Below are positions 33,613 to 45,745 of a stretch of DNA of 64,000 nucleotides, piece after piece (position 1 is the stretch's first letter; each line of letters begins with the position of its first letter). The DNA comes from Globodera rostochiensis. Lineage: Eukaryota; Nematoda; Chromadorea; Rhabditida; Heteroderidae. Under the pieces are notes generated by a model. The model was not told the origin of the DNA, searched no databases, and saw only the letters and a list, made by a program, of their open reading frames with translations. The translations under genes were made by a program, and so were the position numbers. Location: positions 1 through 64,000 of the forward strand of contig JAEVLN010000019.1 in the NCBI GenBank assembly GCA_018350325.1, read 5' to 3'.

Positions 33613-33994
33613 ATGGTATGGTTTTTTGTTGGTGATTATGATTTTTTTTTAAATGTTTTCAATAAAAAATATTTAAGGAAACTGCCACTCAAACGCAGCA
33701 GCAACAGCCTGCGCCAAAGTGCGGCAATGGTAAGATTTTGCCTAAATTTGTATATATTTAAAATTCGAAATTTGCAGAGAAATGCACCTGCGGTGACAGT
33801 TGCAGCGGTGCCGACTGCAAATGCGGTGTGAAGGCCAATTGCGGAAACGGTAACAAATATAAATTCATAAAAAATTGAATATTTATTTATTTTGTTGAAG
33901 CATTCCAATCGATTCGATTTCCCTTTAAAATTGTTTAGAGAAGTGCGTCTGCGAGCATTGCAAATGCGGAGCTGACTGCAAATGTGGGGTTTAA
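33613..33994 (+). CDS. Metallothionein
   Basis: A small cytosolic Cys-rich metal-binding protein (Zn/Cu/Cd). Exons: 33613-33615 (start codon only), 33678-33729, 33778-33849, 33939-33994; 60 aa with 13 Cys. After a Gln-rich N-terminus (ETATQTQQQQPAPK) the Cys come as KCTCGDSC, DCKCGV, KCVCEHCKCGADCKCGV, i.e. repeated C-x-C and C-x2-C. The last two exons encode related modules (EKCTC...DCKCGV and EKCVC...DCKCGV), each preceded by CGNE, so the protein arose by internal duplication and exon borders match module borders. This is shorter than C. elegans metallothioneins (about 62-75 aa) and not obviously collinear with them. The whole gene was too fragmented to appear as a single long frame. Confidence 0.85.
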
Positions 33995-34774
33995 GTGCAT
34001 GGATGCCACGGATTGACGGAGTGTTGTGATGGGAATGTCCGCAATTTATTTGTGACCATAAGTAATTTGGACCTTTTCAGTTTTTGAATAAATGTCTGCG
34101 ATCTGAATTTCTATTTAAATGTAAATCGCATTTGGAAAAAAGCCCGTTGCCCATGGAGTAGTACATAATTTGAAAGAAATTAAAGCTAATCGAGTTGGTA
34201 AAGTGTGTTAGCGATATGTTAAAAAATGTTAAGACTTTTGCCCGGCTGTTGATGGCATTTCCCGGTAAAAGAAAAGCAATGTCTTTACTGGGCAATAAAA
34301 ATATGTATTTTAATTCATTCATCCTTTAAATTTGTAAAGAAAAATTAGTATTTGTGGAATTGTCGTCATGTTTGACCAATGTTTGTGCTAAGAAAAGTCG
34401 GTGAAAAAGGCAATTCTCGGCGATTGCCGCCCGCTGATCGGTCGCCGTTCGTTTACTTTTGCCGCCGCCGCAGCGATTCGTTCGGCGGCGGATATTGGAA
34501 AAGCGCCGTTGCACAAAAAGGAGGTCATCATCGCCAAATTGTTCCCAATTGTCGACCATTTGCCCACCGTCTTCCCCCCCCCCCCCCCCCTCAAATCCTC
34601 CGTCTCCGGAAGAGATCGATCGTCTTCGCTAACCCCAACAGATCCCCCCCCCCCTCACTTTTGAACAGATTCGCTCTCTCCAATTCCATTGATTTGGTCA
34701 ACTTCGACTTAAATCTTTCCGCTGAATCATCCGACCAATTTTTTTGGGTGGTAATTGGACCGAATTGACACACA
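33995..34774. other. Intergenic
   Basis: Non-coding, with C-runs at about 34576 and 34646. Frames here are low-complexity. No gene is called. Confidence 0.35.
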
Positions 34775-36097
34775 ATGCGCAGCAAAGAGAAACAGCAGCC
34801 AATTTTGGCACCAATTAATGCCATAGCACAGCCGGAAGTGCCCACTTCTTCCTCAACAATAGAGGATTACGGTCGTTACGCTGTTGAATTCGATTAGAAT
34901 TCGTTTTCTATTTTAATTAGCGTTAATTTTGAGATCATCAAAGTTCCATAATAATATCTACACAATTGGATCGATTAGGCTAACCAATCGACACGACGAA
35001 AAAAGGAATTTGACTATTACTAAAATTCTGATCAATCAATCCTTTAACGAAACTGTTAAAATTGGTTCAGCTGCCCCATTGGAAGCGAAGGACGAACCGC
35101 CCGCCCCTTACCAATTCGACCCCAACGAAGAATTTTATTTGGCCCCACCAACGTGCCAATTCCTGCACTATCGTGATGCCGCAGTGCTGGTCGGAATTGT
35201 TGAAGTTTTGCTGCTCATTTGCGCACTTTACACAGCAATGAGTAAATAAACACAACAAATTTAAGAGTTTTCTTTTTGGATGTGAATTTTCAAAAATGTT
35301 AAATACAAACAAATTAATCTCTCACTCAAAGGGTCCGATCAAAAGTCTTCTAAATTTTGAGGACCATCAGATCATTTTAAACATTGATTTAATGGTTTAG
35401 CTTATTACATTGGAAACCATTTGGTGGGCGTTTGGGCGCCGCTCTTAATCGCTTCTGTGCTGTGCATCGCAATTGGCACAACCGTCGCAATGGTTGTTGG
35501 GTCAAATGTCCCGTTGTTAAAGCTAATCCAACCAATCTTTAAATAAAGGTTTACGGCATTCGACATGAACAACCGCAGTTGTTGTGGCCACAAATCTACT
35601 TTCTGAAGGTGGAGATCACCATGCTAATGGTTGGTTATCCGCTCGCTTTTTAATTTGTTAAGTTTAATCAAATTTAAGGCGGGCGCTGTCTTCTCAATCG
35701 CCTGCATGTGCCTGGGCATTGAGTCCACCAATTGGATCTTTTCACATTTTGTCAGGTCAGCTGTTAAACATTTTTTAAATGGGCATATCTTTTTAAAATA
35801 AATTTTGTAAAAATGCAAAAATTGTTGGATTTAATGGTCAATTAATATTTTTGCCAATTTTTCCCATTGAGTGTGCCATTGATGGAGCTCAATTTCGGCC
35901 CCATTTGGCCCTTCAACTTGGCCATTGCGTCCTTTTCGGGCGCCGCTCTCGGCATTTGGTTCGATGTGATTGTGCGCGGCTGTCTCGACTATTTGTTGGA
36001 CAAAGAATACTTCGCCCAGGGACCTCAACCAATTCAAATTGGCGAATGCTTTGGCACGGATGGGAGTCGAGAAGAACGGCGAATGGAACAGCAATGA
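34775..36097 (+). CDS. Four-transmembrane protein of unknown family
   Basis: Exons: 34775-34871, 35071-35241, 35401-35507, 35549-35629, 35679-35755, 35872-36097; 252 aa, phases exact. The cytosolic N-terminus is Pro/Glu-rich (about residues 1-70). TM1 is around AAVLVGIVEVLLLICALYTA, TM2 HLVGVWAPLLIASVLCIAIG, TM3 near AGAVFSIACMCLGIEST and TM4 PFNLAIASFSGAALGIWFDV. An acidic, hydrophilic C-terminus follows (DKEYFAQGPQ ... EERRMEQQ). The topology resembles tetraspan proteins, but there is no tetraspanin CCG motif and no large Cys-rich loop, so I do not assign a family. The first intron boundary (34871/35071) is the least certain join; an in-frame alternative starts at 34929. Confidence 0.65.
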
Positions 36098-36424
36098 TTA
36101 TGATCAAAAAGGAAATTAACAAAAACAAATATATTAAATTGGCATTTTATTGATAATACAATACGTCCGGTTATAGCAATTCTAAAGCAAAATTGTTACA
36201 TAAAAAAGTGATGCCCTTTGGCTTCGGGAAATGAATATACCGAAACTGTTATTCGAGATTTGGGGCCGAGACTGAGCCTTAACTGAATGTTTGTGCAAAA
36301 TTATAATGTTACTAATTTGTAAATGCAAAAATATAAAATTGAAATAAAAATATGTACATAAATACAAAAGATAAAAAACAACAATTTCTAATGACTTCTT
36401 CTTCAAGTGAAGATTCATCTGCAG

Positions 36425-37868
36425 TCATTCATTCAAATTCTTGGCACAATTGTTGCACAATGCCGATCGGTCTATTTTGAAACTAAAAAAAAAGAGTAGA
36501 AAATTGTAAATTTAATGAAAATAAGGAAATAAATTTTAAATGAAAGGACCTGGCACAGATTCGGACGGTCAGTTGGATCAGCAAATCTTTGCTCAACAAA
36601 TTCAAAGCTGCCTGATTTTCCTCGTAGAATTCGCGCATTCCGACTCCGCTCAGACTTTTCAGAATGTAATTCTAAGCAAAAATATCTCAACAAATTCAGG
36701 GGAATTTAAACCCAAAAAAAGACCTTAAGCTTTTCCAATCGATAAACTTCCGAACACAAAAGCCGTTCGATCAAACTCATCTCCACACAATTGATCAGAT
36801 GCACTTCGCATCGATTGCGCAAGGAATCGACTTGGAAACGGTCGGCTAATTTGAGCAGTCCCATAACAGTGGATGCTTAAAGGCGGGATTTTGATTTTAC
36901 AATTCTGCAATTTTATTTGATTTGCCGACGATTTGGGTGTGCCAATTTGGGAGAAATGGCTTCCAGAAATGCGCTGAACTCCTCCGCGTTTGTTTCCTCC
37001 AAGTTCACTTCGCCTTGGGCTCGTTCGAGCATGTCGACTGAGAACATTTTGTGGAAGACGGGCGACACGGACATCAGATAATGTTTGGAGACGGTGAACT
37101 GCTCGAGCCCCACCTTTAGCACAAATTCGTCGTCCACATCGCAGGGAGGGCATGGGCTGAATTGGGCATTAACAAATTGTGGAAAAATGTGTAAAAAGGG
37201 TATTTTAGACTCTCTTTTCCTTACATTTTATAAATAAAACAAAACTTCTAATTAGGGAAAGGCTTTTAAAGCCTCATTATTCCAAAAGATATCATTACTT
37301 TTCTACAATTTTCTGCTCCTTTTTCTCCAACAATCGAATAAGAACATTGAAAAAGCCATCCGATGGTGCCGAGTTGGAGCCGGCATTGCACTGGAGCTGT
37401 AAATGAGCGCCGGATTGCGGAAACACTTTGACACTTTTCTAAATTACGGTAAAATTTTTTTAAAAATCTTAAAAAATGCAAATTTTTTTATATAAAATAC
37501 CTGCAAAATGTGAATTTGCTTGGACCGGTACCATTGCCAGAAAGTCACTTCGGCCGTCACCGGATTTGCGTCCAAATCCGTCTCCAACAAAACTAATTTC
37601 AAATTGCATTGCTGCGAATTCAGCGGTTTCGTCACAATGAATTCCCTGAAAATAATTAATTAATTTTAATAAAATAAATTTACCATTTTTTGCCATCAAC
37701 CCAATCGCGCGTATGCACAGAATATTGGGGATTGGAATAGTAAGTGTTGGTGTTGGGCTGCTGAGGGAAATTCACAGAGAGTCGATGCTCCCCAAGCACA
37801 GAGAATTTGTTGTACAGCTCGGACGCCTTCTGTTGCTGTTGCTGCTGCTGCTGTTGTTGATCGCCCAT
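36425..37868 (-). CDS. BTB/POZ domain protein with N-terminal MATH-like region
   Basis: Likely a substrate adaptor for Cullin-3 ubiquitin ligase. Exons (minus): 37684-37868, 37501-37645, 37299-37438, 36930-37156, 36724-36875, 36550-36671, 36425-36482; 342 aa, phases exact. Gln10 follows the start (MGD). Residues ~15-155 form a beta-rich region (DWVDGKKWEFIVTKPLN, FWQWYRSKQIHILQ) that resembles a diverged MATH domain. The BTB core is exon 4: FVLKVGLEQFTVSKHYLMSV then SPVFHKMFSVDMLE. A helical tail follows (TVMGLLKLADRFQVDSLRNR then CEVHLINC), typical of BTB proteins. Nematodes have many MATH-BTB genes. The MATH assignment is weaker than the BTB one. Confidence 0.82.
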
Positions 37869-39216
37869 TTCCGACCTTTTCTCGTCAGCTAAATGTTGTC
37901 GCTGAACTGAACAGAAAATGATTCACTAAAATATATATACAAAATGTCAAATCCCATGAAAAGAAAATGTTTACTTTTTAAATTCGTAAAATTATCAGAT
38001 TAAAGTAAAAAAAATATTTTTATTTTTACATATTGATTATTTCAAAAGTATTTTATGTGATGGGTGGGGGGGGGATGGAATGGTTCTGGAGAATGAATGA
38101 TTTTAATAAATAAATGATGGGCTTGGCTTGCTGGGGATGCGTGTGCAGAACGAATGTTCATATTTTAGATTGAATGAATAAAACTGTTGGTTCTCCTTTT
38201 CTTGCATTTATACGTGAAAAAAAATCAAAAAAAAAATCCTTGAAATAGTTAATTTTATTGCTTTGATGTTTACGCGACTCTCGACCATTAGGCGGGAGGG
38301 GAGGGGGAGGAGGGAATGATCGGTTTCTGTGTGCCAATGACACCGATGCCATGCTCTCCTCTCGACCCCCGTTCCCGTTTCAAATCCCCGATATTTTGAC
38401 AGAATGTATACATTATTCAAATGCTTGGAGACTTAATTATTGAAAAAAATTGCATTTTATTCTCCCACCTTTCAAAATGTTCCGTCTTCCACCGGTCACA
38501 ACGAAGAGGAACAACTGCAGGAGGGCGTGAACGATGTTGAGCAGAAGCTGGACGGGATGGAAAATAATGGAGAAGGGTGTGGGCATTTTGAGTGACAGCC
38601 CCACGATAATTTAAATATTTGTGAACACATAACGTCGCCCCCCCCCCCCCCTCAAATTCATCCCAAGGCTAACAAACCGTTGGCGTAGTATAATTAATTA
38701 GGCTTATCACTGCCACCACCACAAAAGTTTGGGGGTTGAAAAGTAACTGTGCTGATAAGAGGGAGTTGGGGGGGGGGGGAATAACTGACGAGGCAAAGAA
38801 AGAAAGAAGGTCGGTGGTGGGTGCCACTGAAATTGAGATAAAAAAGAAAGGCACAAAAGTACGGATGCGGAGGCTTATTCTTCAAGCATTTAAAATTTCC
38901 CCGATCGAGTTGTCGAATTCCCGCGATCAAGGTCGAATTTCCGCGATCGAGGTTGAATTCCCGAGATCGAGGTTGATAGCATGAAATTTTTTGATGAAAT
39001 GTTGGGAATTGCCGCCGACCGATTCGTCGGAATAACAAATCCGCTTAAATTTCTGCTTAATTGAAGAAGCGCGAGTAACGCGCAAATTGGCGTAGTTTCC
39101 GATTGAATTTAAGCACAAAAGCGAACACTTTTTCATTGAACAATTTATATTTAAATGGGTATAATTTGTTTGAACCGTTATCATCAAATTCATAATGACG
39201 ACGACGCCGCCGCTTT
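37869..39216. other. Intergenic with G-runs, one small ORF and a short tandem repeat
   Basis: It contains G/C-runs (38064, 38640, 38770), the small frame at 38437-38586 described separately, and three imperfect copies of 'gcgatcgaggttgaattccc' at about 38905-38970. No other exon is supported. Confidence 0.4.
38437..38586 (-). CDS. Possible 49-aa single-TM micropeptide
   Basis: Minus-strand ATG at 38586 to a stop at 38437. It starts MPTPFSIIFHPVQLLLNIV and continues as one hydrophobic helix (HALLQLFLFVV) followed by a basic tail (TGGRRNILKGGRIK). The opposite strand of the same DNA is also open and hydrophilic (VPSSTGHNEEEQLQEGVNDV, then an acidic C-terminus ending HFE), so one of the two is probably a reflection of the other. 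The hydrophobic and basic layout is typical of small membrane peptides, but no family is recognised. Confidence 0.35.
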   Translation of the reverse strand: MPTPFSIIFHPVQLLLNIVHALLQLFLFVVTGGRRNILKGGRIKCNFFQ

Positions 39217-40891
<1,675 letters not shown>

Positions 40892-42574
40892 TTAACTTCT
40901 CAAAAATCGCTCACCCCCAAAATCGATCAGCCGTTGCTCCTTGTGATTTAACAATGCAAATGCAATTGCACGATCACTGCAACAGTTGGCCAAAACAGCG
41001 GCGGGATCCGATGAGTATCGATCCTCCGTTTTGCCAAGCGTCGCATTTTTGGCAATTCGAGAAAAGAGAAATTTGAAATTTTGATCAACGATCAAAGGGC
41101 GCGATTCCTTTGAATGGAGAGGAGTGAAGAATAAACAAGTCAATTTCGCTAATTACCTCATCAACCGGATCCCATAAAGCAATTCCCAGCCTCAGGGCAC
41201 AGCCGCCAATCACTCGTCCGGCATGCCTTGGGGGGCCAATAAATTTGTGGGACCATCGAAAGGTCTCCGAACAATGGCCAGCCAAAAGATGGAGGGCAAG
41301 TTGGCTGAAGATCAGCGGACTTTCTCCGGAGGAAAGTGCAAATTGTGCGGGCCAATTTGAAACCGAAGAAAACGGGAAGAGAAAGGAAAAGACGGAACGC
41401 CAAAAATCCCTAAAAATATGCAATTTTTGATTCAAATTTTTTAAATACCTATCTAAGCGAATTTGTTATTAATCTTCATACATTTGCACCTTTCGATTGG
41501 AACTTTTCGTCCCACAATTATTGCAGCATTATCATTAACTTGGTTCAAAAGAAGGCGCAAATTTTCCAAATGCATATAACTAAAATAATTTTAAAAAATA
41601 TTTATGTTATACATGTTCTCTATATTTCTACAATATTACTATAGTGATGCTCGAGTCTTGGTCTCGAGACAAACAATTGGTTTTTTAGGGTCTCGAGTCT
41701 CGGTAAATTTTAGGCCTAGAGCATCACTATAAAAATTCATTCGATTGGAGGTGATGCTTGAATAACTTGGTCCATTTAAATAAATACAATAGGCGATGAT
41801 TACCTCCGCCCATCCGTCACCACCGTCCATTTTTTGCCAACTTTTTGGTTGTTTTCTCCTTTTTGGTCTAATTTTGATAGAAAGTTAATCAAATTGGCCA
41901 TAAGTGCCCAATCTCTTGGTCGAAGCTTAACGTTTTCGGCTTTAGAAAGGCCTTGTTGAATTAGCAGAATTCGCATTGATGAAGACAAATTGGCTAAACT
42001 TAACAAAAATTGGACATGACAAAAGATAATTAATTACTAATTACCTAAATTGATTTAAACAGAGGATTTATGGGGGGGGCGGCTAAATGCTAACCAAACA
42101 TACCGCCATATCGATGCTGTAATTGAGCAGAATCGGTAAAATACAATGCTTAAATGGAAGTATTTTTTAATTTTAATTCATTTTTTCATCATAAATAAAA
42201 GCAAAAATGCCAACTTTCGTTGCATTTGCGGGCCCACGTGCCTCGGACGGAAAGCAAATTTTTTTCGGGCCATAATTGTTTGCCGGATTCCAACAGAATA
42301 ACACAACGGACCCAAACATTCGAAGGCATCAATTCGTTACTTTTCTGCCCCCGCCTCATCAAATGAGGGGGCAAATCCGAAGAAAATGTAACTGAAAATT
42401 GAATCAAAAGTAAATTAGGTAATTAGCAGATTAAGATTTACTTGTTGAAGTGTCCTCCACCGGGAAATTAACGTAAATTTCAATTCGCTTATTGAATAAA
42501 CTGATGCAAAGGCCAAGCAAAACGCCGACGGCGATGCCGGTGAGGAGGGAATGGAAGGAGCGAAACTTTCGCAT
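40892..42574 (-). CDS. Core-1 beta-1,3-galactosyltransferase-like protein (GT31), DxD motif lost
   Basis: Type II Golgi/ER membrane protein. Exons (minus): 42442-42574, 42203-42391, 42104-42148, 41804-41993, 41490-41579, 41157-41409, 40892-41107; 371 aa, close to the C1GALT1 length of 363. Signal anchor at residues ~9-27 ([18 protein letters not shown]). Family marks: [37 protein letters not shown], the [16 protein letters not shown] region in place of the GGAGYVLS motif, and [11 protein letters not shown] corresponding to the CCSD motif. Where active enzymes have WFLKADDDTYV, this protein reads [11 protein letters not shown], so the acidic metal-binding triad is missing. Loss of this motif is also known for the chaperone COSMC, so it may be an inactive partner. 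Intron 42149-42202 is GC-AG. The intron 41580-41803 contains a 90-bp MITE. Confidence 0.78.
41640..41732. mobile_element. Small palindromic MITE (TAGTGATGCTCGAG ends)
   Basis: Inverted ends 'tatagtgatgctcgag' and 'tagagcatcactata' with internal copies of 'gtctcgag'. A related sequence at about 44455-44528 ends 'gtctcgagcatcacta'. It may use a TA target. Non-coding, inside a GT31 intron. Confidence 0.7.
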
Positions 42575-42815
42575 TATTTAAGCAAAAATCACAAAGATTT
42601 GGGGGGAGCCCATTCGAAATTGGGCAGAATTTTGCACCCGCAATTGCTTCATAAGTAACTTTGTAGCTGCTCCACAAACATTTATATATTCCATCCGTCC
42701 GATTTCTTTGTCCAATCGATGGGCTGGGCGAGTTTTGTGTGCTTTGAGGAGAGATGTGCTGGAGGGAGCAAGTAATGCGCACTTGGAGGTGTTTGAGGGT
42801 GGGAGCTGAGTGAGT
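42575..42815. other. Upstream region of the GT31 gene
   Basis: Non-coding; the open minus-strand frame here only continues into the G-rich array and has no recognised domain. Confidence 0.35.
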
Positions 42816-43440
42816 GAATCGCGGGGGGGAATCGGGGGGGGGGGAATCGGGGGGGGGGAATCGGGGGGGGGAATCGGGGAGGGGGGAATCGGGGTAGGGG
42901 AATCGGGGGAGGGGGGAATCGGGGTAGGGGAATCGGGGGGGGGAATCGGGGGGGGGGGAATCGCGGGGGGGGGGGGAATCGGGGGGGGGGGAATCGCGGG
43001 GGGGGGAATTGGGGGGGGGGAATCGGGGGGGGGGGATCGGGGGGGGGGAATTGGGGGGGGGGGAATCGCGGGGGTGGGGAATCGGGGGGGGGGGAATTGG
43101 GGGGGGGGAATTGGGGGGGGGGAATCGGGGGGGGGGAATTGGGGGGGGGGAATTGGGGGGGGGGAATTGGGGGGGGGGGGAATCGGGGGGGGGGGAATCG
43201 GGGGGGGGGAATTGGGGGGGGAATCGGGGGGGGGAATCGGGGGGGGGGGAATCGGGGGGGGGGGAATCGGGGGGGGGGGGGAATCGGGGGGGGGGAATCG
43301 GGGGGGGAATTGGGGGGGGGAATCGCGGGGGTGGGGAATCGGGGGGGGGGGGGAATCGGGGGGGGGGGGGAATTGGGGGGGGGGGGGGAATCGGGGGGGG
43401 GGGAATTGGGGGGGGGGGGAATCGGGGGGGGGGGGAAGGT
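42816..43440. repeat. G-rich tandem array, unit GGGGGGGAATC / GGGGGGGGAATT
   Basis: About 45-50 units of 7-13 G separated by AATC, AATT or (rarely) AATCGC. The plus strand reads Gly-Ile-Gly and Gly-Glu-Ser repeats and the minus strand Pro-Ile-Pro and Asp-Ser-Pro repeats in several frames; these are by-products of the repeat, not genes. Every unit can supply a G-quadruplex strand. Confidence 0.95.
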
Positions 43441-43907
43441 CACAGGTGCAGAAATTGGGAAAAATGAGTGGGATGGGAAGTGTGTGAAGACGGGGGCGGA
43501 TATTTGAGACATATCCGACAGATCCCAGGGGTGCCAAATAAAAATTTCAAAAGCCTCATTTGGCAGGCAAAAAAGCCTCATTCTGTCTCTATCTTCAAAC
43601 AGAAGAATAAAACACAGTTTCCGCTTTGTCCTTATAATCAGCTGTGCAACTGTACTTGTGACCAGTGTTTTCCTGTTCCAGCTTGGCCTGTTCTGTTCCT
43701 GTTCTGTTCCTGTTCTGTTCCTGTTCCTGTTCCTGTTCTATTCTAGAATTTAGAACAGCACAGGAACAGGAACAGATTCAAAATCCTTGGAACAGGAACA
43801 GAACAGGAACAGAACAGGAACAGAACAGGCCAAGCTAGAACAGGGTAAAAATTGAAGAATTGAACTTTTATTGAGTAATATATTTGAAATTTTCCAATTA
43901 TTCAGTG

Positions 43908-43980
43908 TGATCTCAGGTGGCGTAGTGGTTAAACTGTGTGACGTGATTCAATTTTGGCTAAGGTTCAACTTTCCCTAGTG
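43908..43980 (+). ncRNA. tRNA-like sequence 1 inside element C
   Basis: 'gtggcgtagtggttaaactg' resembles an A box (TRGCNNAGTGG) and 'aggttcaactt' a weakened B box. Probably a tRNA-derived SINE head, not a functional tRNA. Confidence 0.45.
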
Positions 43981-44008
43981 AAAATCTTTTTTATTCTTTT
44001 TATTTTAC

Positions 44009-44072
44009 TCCCTGGTGTGGTGTAATGGTGAGTGATATGTGATGCCTGGGGCTGTGGGTTCGAACCCCCGAC
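44009..44072 (+). ncRNA. tRNA-like sequence 2 inside element C
   Basis: 'gtgtggtgtaatggtgagtg' (A-box-like) followed by 'gggttcgaaccccc' (an excellent B box with a closing T stem). The T arm is intact; the rest is shorter than a tRNA. Likely a second tRNA-derived cassette. Confidence 0.5.
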
Positions 44073-45369
44073 TTTGTAAATGATTTCTTTTTCTCTCTTT
44101 ACGAACTTTGATGGTAATTAAAAATATTTTAGATTTAATATTTTTTGAAGACATATAATTTTTTATTTGTTTCATTAAACTTGAGAAAAAAATCATAGGG
44201 GGACCCTTTTGTTTTGTTTTTAAAAATCAAGACCAATTTTTTTAACAATTCCATCAAAATCTTCAAAAAATGGTTGCAAATCCCTTAACAAATTAAGTCA
44301 AAAATTCAAAATTTTCTCGGCGGCGCCTATCGGCACCGCCGACCCCCCCCCCCCTGATGTAAAGCAGAATTCTCAATTTGAATTTGAGTTGCTCCCCATT
44401 CTCAAAATTGGGTCGCCCCCGACCTTCGACATGACCAACCCCAACCTCCTTTAAGTCTCGTGTTTTTGAGGGTCAATCTCGAGTCTCGGGGTAAAGTCTT
44501 GGTAAGGTTAGGTCTCGAGCATCACTAGGAAGTGATTGAACACTTTGTCCAATGCATCATCAATTAAAATTTCAGACTGAATTTCACTCGGAAAATTTTT
44601 AATTTGGAACAGTCTAAGAACAGTTAACTCTGTTCTGTTCCTGTTCTGTTCCTGTTCCTGTTCTGTTCCCGAGGTCGGAACAGAACAGGAACAGAACAGA
44701 CAGGCTGTTCTAAGATTTTAGAACAGAACAGGAACAGGAACAGGTTCAAAATTGTTGGAACAGGAAAACACTGCTTGTGACTACCGTGCTCCTTTTCTTG
44801 TTGCCAAACAACTTTTATGAAATTGATCAGCAATCCGACCTGACTACAGTACCAGAAGATACCGTAATCCAGCTGGATTTGTACGATAGCGAAGAGTGGA
44901 GAACGGTTGCCGGTAGTATTGAATGCGATATTGGCAAATTGACGATGTTCGACAGGTGATCTTTTCAAATGTGATTAAACAATTATTAAATTAATTTTAA
45001 TTGTTTTAAAAAAAATACCGAATACCGGTCGCTATACCAAATCAGTTCGGTATACCGCCGGAAAATGATTCTGTTTCGGTTCCAAATGCGGTCTGTTTAA
45101 CACTCTCTCTGATGCGTTTTTTTTTTAAATTTTGGATTAAAAAAATGGTTGCTCAATTCTTTCAACATGAAAATGAATTTTTTTAAAAAAGGCAAAAAAG
45201 GATTTAAAAAAAGGGAAGAAAAAAAGGCAATCTCTGGAGCCGACTCCAACCGGATACAACCGCCCTGGATCAACAAAACCGCGACCGTCGGTCCGTGTTC
45301 GCGGGAGCACGCCGGAGCCGAAGTTCCAGTGAGCTACTTATCCCAGTGGGCACGCCCGCCGCGGGGCTG

Positions 45370-45745
45370 AGCAGACGCAGAGGAAGGAAGAGAAGACACA
45401 CAAACACAGAGGAGGACACACACACCAGAGATAGTCAGTCAGTTCAGTCACAGTCCACACACGGGAGAAGAGGAGGGCATGGAGAGCAACGAGGAGGAGG
45501 AAGTAGTGCATGTTCGCATAGGTGAGCAGACGGTCAGAGGGAGACGGACAGGCGGAGAGTGAGTGGGCGGAGACAATGGGAGAAGGAGGGCAGACACTGA
45601 GTGTGAACGGACGGGCGCTTTGTGTGCCGGGTGTGAGCAGAGAGTTGGCCGGGAGCGCCGCACTGGACCAGGGCGGGAAACGGCGCCGGACAGAGATCGC
45701 AGAGAGGCGGGCGAGCGCATCGCTTATATAAAGAGAAGAAATCTT
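45370..45745. other. GC-rich, AG-repeat-like patch
   Basis: A block with base composition unlike its surroundings: purine-rich plus strand with 'cacacaaacacagaggagga', 'cacacacaccagag' and 'gagagcaacgaggaggagga', about 60% GC against about 35% around it. It ends at a TATA-like 'cttatataaagagaag' (45722). Frames through it are open on both strands without domains. It may be a CpG-rich promoter or a foreign insert. Confidence 0.4.

Larger units (their letters stand above)
43663..44773. mobile_element. hAT-like non-autonomous element C (GGAACAGGAACAG arrays)
   Basis: Perfect 18-bp TIR (CAGTGTTTTCCTGTTCCA and its complement) with an exact 8-bp duplication CTTGTGAC (43655-43662 and 44774-44781). 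Subterminal arrays of TGTTCCTGTTCTGTTCC are present on both sides. The interior has two tRNA-like sequences and the shared GC palindrome at about 44317-44342, preceded by 'gtcaaaaattcaaaattttc' as in element B. It also holds a diverged fragment of the 41640 MITE (about 44455-44528). Length 1111 bp, no transposase. Confidence 0.9.
43604..44955 (+). pseudogene. Type II membrane protein reading frame split by element C
   Basis: If element C and one duplicated target copy are ignored, the left part (43604-43662, ending ...SCATVLVT) runs in frame into the right part (44782-44955, TVLLFLLPNNFYEI...). Together they give a hydrophobic membrane anchor (FVLIISCATVLV plus TVLLFLL) followed by an acidic lumenal stretch (DQQSDLTTVPEDTVIQLDLY, then a Cys-containing tail). 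A GT donor follows MFDR at 44956. So the element appears to have inserted in a coding exon. I do not recognise the protein family. Downstream exons were not found; the frame at 45236-45370 is a weak candidate. Confidence 0.5.

Noticed and set aside
41085..41430. Plus-strand frame over the GT31 exon
   Set aside because: Reflection of the minus-strand exon that carries the conserved family motifs.
42578..43581. Long Pro-rich frames (about 300 residues) on the minus strand and Gly-rich frames on the plus strand
   Set aside because: They are open only because the G-array unit lacks stops in several frames at once. No start context, domain or splice signal supports them.
44009..44072. Functional tRNA gene
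   Set aside because: Strong B box but no full cloverleaf with a normal anticodon arm; better explained as tRNA-derived repeat.
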